Source of the DNA: Owenia fusiformis
Lineage: Eukaryota > Annelida > Polychaeta > Sabellida > Oweniidae
Direction: 5' to 3'
Length of the DNA stretch: 64,000 bases
Assembly (NCBI GenBank): GCA_903813345.2
Contig: CAIIXF020000008.1
Location: forward strand, 27,762,822 to 27,826,821
A program made the position numbers and the translations under genes. Shown piece after piece: positions 35,001-45,360 of the stretch (its first letter is position 1; each line of letters starts with the position of its first letter). The notes under the pieces were generated by a model, which did not search any database, had not been told where the DNA came from, and was given only the letters and a program-made list of their open reading frames with translations.

Positions 35001-38000
35001 CATTTGAATATCAGATATGAATTGATAATATAACATTAAATTACTCAAACATGCCAAAGGATGAGTCGTCCAGAGGATGAGTTGTCCAGGGGATAAGTTG
35101 TCCAGGAGATGAGTTGTCTAGGGAATGAGTTGTCCAGGAGATGAGTTGTCTAGGGAATGAGTTGTCCAGGAGATGAGCTGTCAGGGGGATGAGATGTCTA
35201 GGGGATGAGTTGTCCAGGGATGAGTTGTCTGGGGGATGAGTTGTCCGGTTACCATTGTTTACATGAATAAAACGGCAAGGTCCTAACGAAGGTACAAGTG
35301 TTAATAGAATAACATACAGGGTGTTCCAAAAGTAACAGGACTGGTGCTGGCATTTCGACAATTTTGAACCGAGTGTCTTCAAATTTTCACAACTTGTACT
35401 TTGAAGAATTGCAACTAAAATTGTAAAGTTTCAGAAACAATGATGAAATGCGGTTAGAGTTATGGTTACTATAGTAACATGACATCCCAATACCCGGGGC
35501 AACTTTTTTTCCTGAAAATGTGATATCTAACATTTTTGTATTACTGAAGAAAGTATCTTATTCACCTATTATAATACAACATTCCTTGTTTATTTTATTA
35601 GTTGCTTTGTTGTAAAGGTGTTGCTATACAATTCAGATTCAAGTACAATTTCATGATAAAAATATTTATTCAATTTCCTTGAATATCACTATATATAACA
35701 GTCCGAACAATTCACGGTTGAGTTTTTGAAAAAGACCCAATTTGAAGCCAGTCATCTACCTTGATAGCGCGCCTGCCCTCAGGTCACCATTAAAGACCAT
35801 CCAGCTATAGAGGAGCTAGGTCTTGAGGTCTAAAGCCATGCATCATACTCTTCCGATCATGCAATATCTAATTTTTACTTATATTGACAACGGAATGCTT
35901 ATCAGTGCTGTAGGACCTTTAAAGATGAGAATGACCTTCTCCAAATTGTCCAATCAACCCTGCGTGACTTATCCTCAGATGGGTTCACTCATGTGTTTGG
36001 GTCAAGGATACAGAGTACTACTCTTGTACTGACCAAAGAGGAGCCTATTTTTCTAAGTAGGGAATACATAGGAATATCAAATGATGTAATTCCCACCAGG
36101 TGTTGCATTTCAATGTTGATATGACATTTACAAAATGATATGGCATGTACAAAATGATATGGCATGTACAAAATGCTTAATGTCTCTGTAATTTTTTTGC
36201 GTGGAATGTTGCCCCGGGTATTGGGATGTCATGTTACTATAGCAACCATAACTCTACCCGAGTTTAATATATTTTGTCGAAACTTTGCAATCTTAGTGAC
36301 GATACATGAAAGTAGATAATGTAAAATTTTGAGGACGATTGGTGCATATTTGACAAAATGCCAGCACCAGTCCTGTTACTTTTGGAACACCCTGTATATA
36401 TGTACCAGTATACCCATTAAAATGTTTATTTGCAACTGCTAAAATTGAGTAAAATACAATTTACATAATGTTTGAGCCACATTTGCCCCGATTCATCGGT
36501 CGGCGCCTGGCCGATTGAGTATTTTGTTCAAAACAGAATACAATTTTGAACAAGATAGTCAATCGGCTGGGCGCCGCCAATGAATCGGAGCAAATGAGAC
36601 AGACTTCACGCTTAGATAATAATGCAGTGAATCCCATAATACTAGAGGCTGCAATTAAGCAAAACTATTATGAAAACATCATGATGTGAAATACTATAAG
36701 TCTTATATTTTACATTTATTTATCTTCAATATTACAATACAATGCACTATAAAACAGATGAATAACTTTAATAATTGTAGATAAAATTAATTGCAATAGT
36801 ACAATTGCACGCTCTGTTGTTTTCTATAATATTAATAATTAATAAATATTTATTTTGCTGTGTTAGCTTACTGATATATATTCAGCCAAGTTATCTTCCA
36901 TCGATGTACCTGGATAATATGTACACATCTGTGAAATATAGTTGAATTGCAAATGCACAATTTGATCATTTATCAGTGATTTGCATGCCTTAACACTTTG
37001 CCGCCAAAGACTATGACTTAATTGACACCCACCTTTAAAGGGGCAACAAGGCATATTAGAGAGAGAAAATAAAATACAATCGTTTTTAACTTTTTCTGAG
37101 CTATCAATGCAACATGTGGCTTTACATCTTCTTTGACATTACCCTTTGCATTCGTTTGACTTCACTTCTTAAAAGAGAGCTTCGTCTACCTATTTTCTTA
37201 AAATGTATGTGGATAAACTGCCAATTTCAACATTAAGAAGTGTAAATTCAGTTCAAAGCTTCAAAAAGGGGAAATCCACTTTTATATTTTTAAGATCCAT
37301 CATGTTTCAAGAGGAATATCAGCTGAATAATGTTTATCTAGGAGGTTTCTTTGTAGATAATAAAAATAGATGTAAGTCTTGATGAAATATCCATGATCGT
37401 TGAATGGCCCCTCTGCAATAATTGTTGCATCTTTAAGAGCCCCTACCGCTTGTGACGACGAGTGACTGTACCAATAACTGATAAAACATAAACTAGCAGG
37501 TATCGACATTTTGTTTTGTATTTCAGAAAATATTAAAGTACCAAAGCCAAAGTTTGTGGTGGGTATAGATGATGCTTTAAGAAAAGGTGAGATCACGCCA
37601 CTCCATTGTTCATGTTGACTTCATTAAAAACCAGGCATGCATGTCGACCATTTAATTTAGCAATAATCTAAAATATATATATCTATATATCTTGTTGGGA
37701 GTGTATATTTATATAATCGTTTTCCAATGTACACTACTTAGTGTATTGATTTAAAGGTCCCATGCAAAGTTAGAAAATAAATATAATCATTCAAATATTA
37801 TTTGTCATCACTTGAACAATTTTTGTGTGTAGGTCTTTTGACTCAGACTTCCTGATCCGATGAAAATAAAGCGTATTCTGCAAGACTTAAAAATATACAT
37901 TTTAGGTCAGGCGGTGTTTTCGTCCGATGCATCAGCGCCAGATTTAAAAGTAGTTCCAGACACTGAAGTCGATATATTATCAGAATACGGAACTATTTCC

Positions 38001-40198
38001 AGAACTTCTTTCTCACGAAAGGGATATTCAGCAAGATCAGGTGGGAGAAAATTATACCATTATTATCAAGAAGTACGAAGTGGGCCTGTGAAGGTTATGC
38101 CTGGGTCACATTTGCTCCAAACCACCGGCCGGCGCCCCGCCGATTGAGTGTTTTGTTCATTATTGTATTTAATTTTGAATAAAATATTACTCAATCGGCC
38201 AGGCGCCGTAGTGAAAATCTGAGCAAATGTGATAAAGGCATTAACGGTCCAATTTAATCAATACATCTAGTTTTATTAATGTTTAGATAATGCATCGAAA
38301 TTTTTAGCCTCTGGTGTACGTAGCAAATGAAGGGGCAGGGTACATGGCAGGGCTTATATTGTTGGAAAACATATCATAGCATTCAAACTCGATGTTCGAC
38401 CTTGACCTTGATCGAGGATAACATTGAAGACGTCGTTATTTTCTGATATTACAAATGACTATAAATTCATAATCAGCGATCCAAAAGATTTGAACTAATA
38501 TCTTGATCAATTCTTGTGTGTTTTGAATTTTTTGTTTCGAAATAAGACCAAAGCTCGCGATTCAAATTTTGAAGTGAAAAAATGGCAGACGTTTTGATTT
38601 TGAAATTTGTTTTCACGACATAAAAAAACCTATATAGCAGAATATCGAAATTGCATTCTTGGAGCTAGTTCTCCTTTAAAACATATTCTCCACCCAGTTT
38701 GGGTGAATCATACTTACTATCCTTCAAACTCAGTTTGAAATTCTTGGAAAAAATGAAATCCAATGCCATACTGTATTATACTTGGGATATTCGCGTCACC
38801 TGTACTTGATTTGCATATAATGATTAGGTAAATTGATAAGAATCAACATCAATTTGTGTTTTCTACAGTTTTTCTTTTCGCTCCATAAGCAAAGCTAAAA
38901 ATTGATCTTTAATATAGATGGCACATGTAAGTGCTCTGAAAAAATATTCCGCACCATGAATGCAAGTTATAAGCATTTCCAATCATTTATCAAATCCAAA
39001 TAAATTAAAATAAGTTTAATAAATAAATAAATTTTCTGCCCTTGATTCCCATACATAACACTTACGTCAAGTGGCAAAAGGGCAATATTTAAATAAGGGT
39101 TCATTGATTGTGATCATACATATTTTAAACGATTGAACGCATAGCATTGCGGATCCTGTAAAAATATTCCAAATATAAGAGAAACGATGTATATCGAAAT
39201 TTTAATCTCAGTGTGATATCCAGTGTCCTTTTGTGTGGCTAGAAGTCCTAAATGAATAAGGATAATAATATAGTTTCTGCAACAAAATTAAATGGGACTT
39301 GTGTGTTCTTCTTTCAGTGACACGCTGTGGGACAAAAGAACCGAAGGGGAAAGTAAAGATACCAAGAAAAATAAAGCCGTGGAAAATATCAAAACGTAGA
39401 CGTGGCAAAAAACGCAACAAACGATCAAACAAGCCCCTTAGAACGATACCTATCAACTTTCATGTTATATACTCTGAAGAATATTACCAATATCCAAATG
39501 TTGGAGGTAAGCTTGATAGAGCACGGATCGAATCTCAAATAGCCAGTCTAAATAACGCATATTCCGGTGCGGTGTCCAAAGACAGCGTGGATACCCGCAT
39601 TCGCTTCACTTTAAATAATGTTTCATACACTGATAATACGACTTGGTTCTTCTATTGTGACTACTATTTTGATGTCATAAAGAAGGAGGTCGTAGTCGAC
39701 CCGGCCACAACACTAAATCTCATTAGTTGTAGGCCATTTGGTGGTTTTGGCGGATGGGCGACACTACCCTATCTTGATATTCCAGAGGACGACTATCGCA
39801 ACGCTGTGTTCATTAATCATGACGCCGTAAAAGGGAGCAATAAGTACCCATATTGGACGCAAGGTTATACGGCTGTTCACGAAATTGGGCATTATCTAGG
39901 TTTATATCACACTTTTCACGATTACAAATGCCACGCGGCGGACGATGAAACTGGAGGCGATGGTGTATCAGACACTCCACCAGAGGTGACCTATGGTTTA
40001 CGATGTAAGGACATTGGTCGGGATACGTGCAAAGGTGACACGAATGACACAATTGTGCCTCCTTATAACGGCAAAGACCCTGTTACAAACTTTATGGATT
40101 ACACAGAGGACTCTTGTATGTTTGAATTTACTGCTGGACAAGCAGCAGTCTTGAACAACGTCACTGCTTCAAAGAGGCCATCCCTGATACTCAATTAA
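32083..40198 (+). CDS. Secreted M43 (pappalysin/cytophagalysin-type) zinc metalloprotease
   Basis: Exons 32083-32212, 37527-37586, 37906-38040 and 39318-40198 (TAA) join in phase 1 to a 401-residue protein. The ATG at 32083 opens a signal peptide (about residues 1-28, hydrophobic FIVALAVLGLVIPI). The propeptide is about residues 29-144: it contains RCGT near residue 111, a possible cysteine switch, and ends in a furin-like RNKR at about 141-144. The catalytic domain has the zinc site HEIGHYLGLYH at about 296-306, the M43-type Cys/Asp stretch ending SDTPPE, and the Met-turn NFMDY. Known M43 enzymes are secreted endopeptidases; the substrate here is unknown. The first exon is the least certain, being 5.3 kb upstream. 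Confidence 0.85.
32241..32362. repeat. CACATTTGCTCCG palindromic MITE, copy 2
   Basis: Begins CACATTTGCTCCGATC and ends GGAGCACATGTG; inner GGCGCCCGGCCGATGAG. It lies 28 bp after the first metalloprotease exon. Confidence 0.75.
32418..32717. mobile_element. 300-bp MITE, CACTGGTGATCC family, with 5-bp duplication
   Basis: The ends are CACTGGTGATCCGCTCGATC and GATCACCAGTG-type complement, and ATTTA is duplicated at 32413-32417 and 32718-32722. The arms also carry GGTAACAAAATGTTGGAACG. Non-coding, in the first metalloprotease intron. Confidence 0.85.
32951..33290. mobile_element. 340-bp TIR element
   Basis: CCTGTTTAAGAACCC with ATGGATTCAAGCAATACTAT at the left is met by the reverse complement at the right (33236-33290). 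The inside also pairs partly (GTACTTGTTGA with TCAACAAGTA). No target duplication is clear. Confidence 0.75.
33291..34202. other. Intron stretch without recognised feature
   Basis: Part of the first metalloprotease intron. No repeat partner within the window and no convincing exon. Confidence 0.4.
34203..34296. repeat. Short tandem duplication (about 48 bp x 2)
   Basis: TTGAAAATAAGTATTTGATA with AATACTATGTACAACT and AGATCATTC occurs twice in a row, the second copy lacking a few bases. Confidence 0.9.
34680..34980. repeat. CACTGGTGATCC-family MITE, degraded copy
   Basis: TTGATCACGCTGATTACCG, GTGTGTCAGTATCAT and GTCGTGGGAATTCTGTC are shared with 61630-62140, but both outer ends are lost or altered. 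Confidence 0.7.
35060..35248. repeat. 16-bp tandem array, GATGAGTTGTCCAGG
   Basis: Twelve or so units alternating GTTGTCCAGG and GTTGTCTAGG, some of them 15 bp. Non-coding and intronic. Confidence 0.9.
35317..36394. mobile_element. 1.08-kb mariner-like non-autonomous element
   Basis: CAGGGTGTTCCAAAAGTAAC and its complement form the ends, with TA on each side. The arms run about 200 bp (both include ATTGGGATGTCATGTTACTA). The interior gives no recognisable transposase. Confidence 0.88.
36478..36598. repeat. CACATTTGCTCCG palindromic MITE, copy 3
   Basis: CACATTTGCCCCGATTCATC at the left and GATTGAGTATTTTGTTCAAA inside; the right half carries GGCGCCGCCAATGAATCGG. Confidence 0.8.
37035..37325. 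repeat. Dispersed repeat, GGGGCAACAAGGC family, copy 2
   Basis: Matches 20111-20345 in order but has an extra segment (37137-37190, CATTCGTTTGACTTCACTTC) that also occurs near 54060-54110. Confidence 0.7.
38107..38231. repeat. CACATTTGCTCCG palindromic MITE, copy 4
   Basis: CACATTTGCTCCAAACCACC to GAGCAAATGTG, with the GGCGCC and CCGATTGAGTGTTTTG core. It sits 66 bp after the third metalloprotease exon. Confidence 0.8.
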
Positions 40199-40255
40199 TA
40201 GTTCGTTATAATATATGGTGTTCGAGCTTAGCTGACTGCCAAAATGACCACTGCA

Positions 40256-40760
40256 TGTTCCACAACTAGTTACTTAGACGGAACGTCAATGTAACAAAAT
40301 GGATGAACTTCCTGAGTTTTTTTCTTTTCTCGATTTAACCCTACTTATAATTTGCAGATTATAATTTGGCACAAAAATAGAAAATATGTTTTAATAAGTT
40401 TCTTCGATTTGAGATTTGTTTTGTAAATGAAGATGCAATTCATATATTTAGACCCTCGTTTTTGTTACATTGACGAAAGTCCGTTTATATAATGCCAATG
40501 AATGTTACTTTGACGACTTACGTCAATGTAATAAAGGCGATGGTCTAAATACATGAATTACAGCTTTATTTAAAAATTAAATTCCAAACCGAGAGTATTT
40601 CTAAAAGCTAGACTATACTGTCTAACTAAATGATTAATCGCAACTTAATGACTATAATGACTTATACGTAAGTTTAAAATGAGAAAACAAAAACCCATAT
40701 CCAGGAAGTTCATCCATTTTGTTACATTGACGTTCCGAAAAAGTAACTAGTTGTGGAACA
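40256..40760. mobile_element. 505-bp palindromic MITE downstream of the metalloprotease
   Basis: Terminal TGTTCCACAACTAGTTACTT and complement; about 59 bp of arm (GGAACGTCAATGTAACAAAA) are nearly identical. Inner segments pair too (TTACATTGACG with CGTCAATGTAA). The only near-gene AATAAA (40530-40535) lies inside it, so it may supply the gene's poly(A) signal. Confidence 0.85.
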
Positions 40761-43700
40761 GTGATGACACTCACATTGATATATGCTTTTAAAAAGAGCA
40801 CATATGCATCCAATGCCATCGAATTACCAATAGTGGATGAATGACAGCATTACATTGTCAAACATTTGTCAAAATGAATATAATCGTCAATCAAATGTTG
40901 CAACTTATCTTGTTTTTGCTTCAAAACAACAATTTGTTTGTTTGAAATTTTCTATTTGTTTCTAAGTCTTCTTAAGGTAAACTGAATTAGAGTTATGTTC
41001 AATTATGAAATCGCAATATACAAATCCTGGTAAAATTTTGATAACAGAATTTAGTTATGGAAATGATACAAAACGTATGATGTGTCATATGATGTTCCCA
41101 TATTTCTTCATAAGGAATTGGGAGTATCCTATTTATTTTGTCAAAAGTATTAAACTTCGGACTCGTTCGACTCACAATGACATGGTAGTGCGTTTGAATT
41201 AACGCTCGAATACCATTAGTATAGGGATGCTGATAGTTTACATCATTGGTCCAGAAGTATGGGTTCTACCTGAACATGGTCCTGATGAATTGGGTCTCTA
41301 CGTTAAACCAGACGGTTCGAGTGAGACAACCATTCCCATGGGATGTTGAACCTTTCATACAACTGTTCCGCGCATTGACAGCTCCATCCACTTAGAATAT
41401 TCTACCATAATTGAAAGGGTTGTTTTGGAACAGAGTTTTCCGTTTCCCGTATCATCCTTTAGTTCGTACTTAACATACATTGGTACATACACTTATAGTT
41501 AATTTTATGTTCGGCATATACTAACATCCGACATCAGCTTCGTTAGATGCTAGAACTCAGTAATTTTCTTTGAGAGAAATCATTGTTTATTATTCAGTAT
41601 AAAAGCATACATACCTTTTTGAACCACTCGAAGGGTTGGAGCAATATTATTATCTAATATGGTTTGACACCAGCCCATATTTTCGGGATCACAATTCCTG
41701 GACTTTTTAAACAAATGTTTTTAGTTGAACATCTTAACAACAATCTTACACCAGGCTCTGATTGACAAAAAGAGAGGTAAAGTTACATGCATTTGAGAGA
41801 ACTTAAACGTAAACGTGTAATGTCATGACGCCCAGGAATTGCTGTCTACCTTTCAATTGGTTAAAACGGGGACCTTATTACAACTTTCTTATTCTAACCT
41901 TCATACCTAAATGGGCAAATAAAAGCCAGCGAGGTGAAAATAGTCCACAAGGGACCATAATTTTACACGTTTCACGTACACCTTCTTCATAACCATGCTT
42001 CTTTAACTTTAACCTAAAAATGAGTCGATACCCAACGTATTATAGTTATTCAACTTCAAACTCAACAGCACATGGGGCTCGTAACGATGAGTCCTGAAAG
42101 ATACGCTTAGGACGGGTTGGCCCCGGTGCTGATATCCGTGATGTGATACAGATAGATACAGTTATTCGAGTTCTAAAAAGTTCTAAAACATATTGATGAA
42201 CCTAGCCACTTTGCAATGGTAGAAATCAATGATAATCCTCAGCATATCACGACAAGCAGTACTCAAAATGAAGGCATGCAATGAACCATGAAAATCAGCG
42301 TGTGTGATGAATTGTGTGAAAAAGCTCTGAACAGCCTACCCCTCAGATGTAAGGTAAGTCTTTACAGAAGTTCCTACACTGACTGGAATGAATTGGATAC
42401 TTTGGTTCTGTTCTAAGCAGGGAGATCACAGTTTGTGACTGAGTTGGTGATGATGCACTGGTCTGCAATCTTTACAACACATGCACAGGAATGACAAAAC
42501 AATAATGGAGTTCTTTGAGTAACAGGCGTATTTAATCCTGGATGTATTTTGAAGTCATTGTTTAACTAAACAATAAAATAATCAAAATTATGATATTTTG
42601 AGAATGGAATACTTTATAAGTGCCGGTTTTTGTGAATAGCATAAGTGAACCCTACATGTATGGGTTTAACATTTGCCATATATGTCGTTCTACAATAGTT
42701 TTATAATTATGAACTTGCAAAATATATTCAGGTTGAGTTTTTAAGTTTCAAGTTTTGTAGAAGGCGCACAATGAAAAAATACAAATTCGCAAGGTATTCG
42801 TGTGCATGAATTTTACAAAGGCACAAGACTATGTTTAGCATGGTTGTTAATTTAGCATCCTATCAATGGTCGTTGTAGAGCCATTATGTTTCAGCGGTGT
42901 TTGGAAATAGATTGTGTCATATATATTAATTGTGGCAACTATGGATCATGCCCTGATGTTGAGAAATAGTGTATTTTTCATTCGTACCTCGTAGCAGCTT
43001 TTTATTCTATAAATACTCATAAGTAAATACTGTACTATCATTTTGAACATTATTATATTCTATTAGTATATTCCAGACGACATTATTATATTCTATTAGT
43101 ATATTCCAGACGAATATATCATCATTAAACTTTAACTTAATATATTTTACTGTTGCGTAGTGCAAGGTGTCAAGTTAACTCTAATGTTTGCATGAACATA
43201 TTGTTTGAAAAGTTCATAATGGCCTGTATACTTAAAGGCTCAAATCAATACAAGCTTAAAGAGAGAATCGGATCTCGTGAGCAAGCTAAACAAAAACAAA
43301 AACTGTTTCAATTTCATAATATTTTGGCTTGTATATCATTCCTTGTCTCTAAGAATTCCCAAAGCACATATTTTATTTCACGAAAACTATTTAAGGAATG
43401 AGGAATCATGTATCATGCACGGGCATCAGAAGGATTTGCCAAGGGGGGCGACTTTTGGGTATGAATGGGTCGTGCGTGAAGCTGCGCTGCACGCAACGCG
43501 GAATCTAGGGGGATCGGGGGGCAAATTTAACCCTCTCTGGTGCATTCTGAACATATCTCAGCACAACATTCCCAATAATAAAAACAAGAAAAAACTTGTG
43601 TTTTTAGAAAACTTGACTTTGACTTAAAAAAACTTTAATTTGCACTTATTCAAACTATTTTCATACTGAGATACTATACAAGGTATAGAATTAGATATAA

Positions 43701-43780
43701 TATGAGAAATCAGATCTTCTAAGCTTGATGTAGACTAGATACTGACATTGTATCATTTCTATCATTATTAAACCTTGACT
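40761..43780. other. Gene-poor stretch
   Basis: No exon I would defend. The ORFs are short and have biased AT-rich composition. 43047-43116 is a small tandem duplication. Confidence 0.4.
43047..43116. repeat. Tandem duplication (34 bp x 2)
   Basis: ATTATATTCTATTAGTATAT followed by TCCAGACGA occurs twice in succession. Confidence 0.9.
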
Positions 43781-43784
43781 TTAA

Positions 43785-44050
43785 TTAGCTCCAGAGCTTT
43801 CAATTCTAGGCTCGGTTTCAAATCTAAAAAATCTGGGAAGGGGGGAGGGGTCGCTCCAACGCCTTCCCCCTTCCGACGCCAATGTCATGCAATGTTGGAA
43901 ATATAAAAGCATGAGTGTATGTACTAACCTATTCACATAATGCACGAAGGCGAAGCCTGGGTGCATTATCAGAATGGGTTAGTACATGCACGAATGCCTT
44001 TATATTTCGAACATTGCATGACATTGGCGTCGGAAGGAGAAGGCGTTGGG
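43785..44050. repeat. Inverted repeat with dispersed ACATTGGCGT repeat
   Basis: 43785-43890 is the reverse complement of the 10825-10940 repeat. The following 43880-44035 is a hairpin: GCCAATGTCATGCAATGTT...GTACTAACC faces GGTTAGTACATGC...AACATTGCATGACATTGGC around a short loop at about 43955. Confidence 0.75.
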
Positions 44051-44092
44051 GGCGATAGATATTAGACTCGAAAGAGAGTATGCTAAATTCAA

Positions 44093-44165
44093 TGCCCCGT
44101 ACCGGAATCGAACCCAGGACCTTTCGCTCTCAGAGTCAGACGCTCTACCCCCGAGTCATGAGGGC
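44093..44165 (-). other. tRNA-derived SINE head
   Basis: Minus strand reads CTCGGGGGTAGAGCGTCTGA (A box) and GGTCCTGGGTTCGATTCC (perfect B box) with a CTCTGAG loop that would give anticodon CTG. The acceptor and anticodon stems pair badly, so this is not a working tRNA. The SINE body is not delimited. Confidence 0.65.
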
Positions 44166-44599
44166 TAGCCACTACAGCTGAGACTGTAGTAGCGACTTGT
44201 TATCGAAGGTCATTACAGATGTCTCTGGTCAATGATGAAGAAGAACAGTTCACCATTTACAATTACAAGATTGTTGTCTTCGAAGAAATTAAATTTTGTT
44301 TTTGACAAGTTTATTCGTTAGAAATACTAAATAGGGGTGTTGGGTTACACTTGATATTCCTTTAAAAACTACTGAGACGGTTTTGTATGTCAAAATATTA
44401 AAGGAAATGAAATAATTAATTGGATGCAGAAAAATTATGAAAACTAGTTGGAAAATCATAGCATTGATTGAAATGAACACACTGATGGTATGTTGTCACC
44501 CCTTTTTAAAGAATAGTACTGCTCAGACTGTGCATTTATCAAAAGATGCACAGCAAAATTATTTTCATGCATATATCAATAATATAACACACTGGAATA

Positions 44600-44695
44600 C
44601 TTTAAGCTGATTGTTGACAGACAGACGGATGGACGGACTGACGGACGGACAAATAAGTGGGCGATAACAATAGCTCATCATGTGAGCTAAAAAGG
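44600..44695. repeat. TCCGTC-rich repeat with AGCTCA end
   Basis: On the minus strand TTAGCTCACATGATGAGCTA is followed by repeated GTCCGTC units and CAACAATCAGC. This layout is common in molluscan repeats. It forms the 3' part of the ORF below. Confidence 0.6.
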
Positions 44696-44696
44696 T

Positions 44697-44999
44697 AAGC
44701 CGGTAGGGGACAGCCTTGGCGTACTCCCCTTGATGGAAAAACATGTTTGATTGAAATCCATTATTTGATACACACGATTGTATATTAATATGTAGAAGGT
44801 TTCGACCCATTTCACCAAAGTTTCTCTTGTCTTTGAGACTTAACGCGCTTGACAATTGTCCAAGAAGAGGAGCATTAGATGGATTATATTTGGGATTCTT
44901 GAAAAAAGAATAAAAATTCTTCGAAAAATCGCCGATAACAAAATTCATGACATCGTAGATTAATAAAAAAGATTCAAAACTCCAGTTTATTAATTTCAT
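44697..44999 (-). CDS. Unrecognised coding-like segment
   Basis: About 100 codons from the ATG at 44999, continuing open into the TCCGTC repeat down to 44565. The composition looks like a real protein (for example KNPKYNPSNAPLLGQLSSAL, GEMGRNLLHINIQS, HQGEYAKAVPYRLTF). I do not recognise the family. It could be a host exon whose donor I cannot place, or a transposon protein relic; the fusion with a simple repeat argues for a remnant. Confidence 0.35.
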
Positions 45000-45360
45000 T
45001 TCATTTTGATTTATTTAGGTAAATCCTAGTTGAAGAAGATACACGGTATTTCCATAGTTGCCAAAACTTGATAAATATGGTAAAAACGATTGTTAAAGTT
45101 GTATTCTCTCTCAAGCACGTAATATGGTTCAGGTGTCCTCCGTGGATACAGTTGTTTTCATTTATACCTAACAATCTGCAAAATATTAGAAATTATATAT
45201 GAGGTACGAGTAGAAGTTTGTGGATGCATTCTTGATAAAGGTGGAGATTCTCAAAGCAAGATGCCCAGAGGCCGTAACGCATTCGAGCAATCGCGTGCAG
45301 TGAAAAGTTGGCGTCTGTAACGAATTCTTACAACCTCCAATAACTTAAAAAATGTTGTTT

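Noticed and set aside
35060-35248. CRISPR-like array
   Set aside because: Units are contiguous without unique spacers; it is a simple 16-bp tandem repeat in a eukaryotic intron.
41250-41349. Short coding-like run (EVWVLPEHGPDELGLYV)
   Set aside because: Only about 36 codons before a stop, with no acceptor or neighbours; probably chance or an old relic.
44093-44165. Functional tRNA-Gln on the minus strand
   Set aside because: B box is perfect, but acceptor and anticodon stems have too many mismatches; a SINE head fits better.
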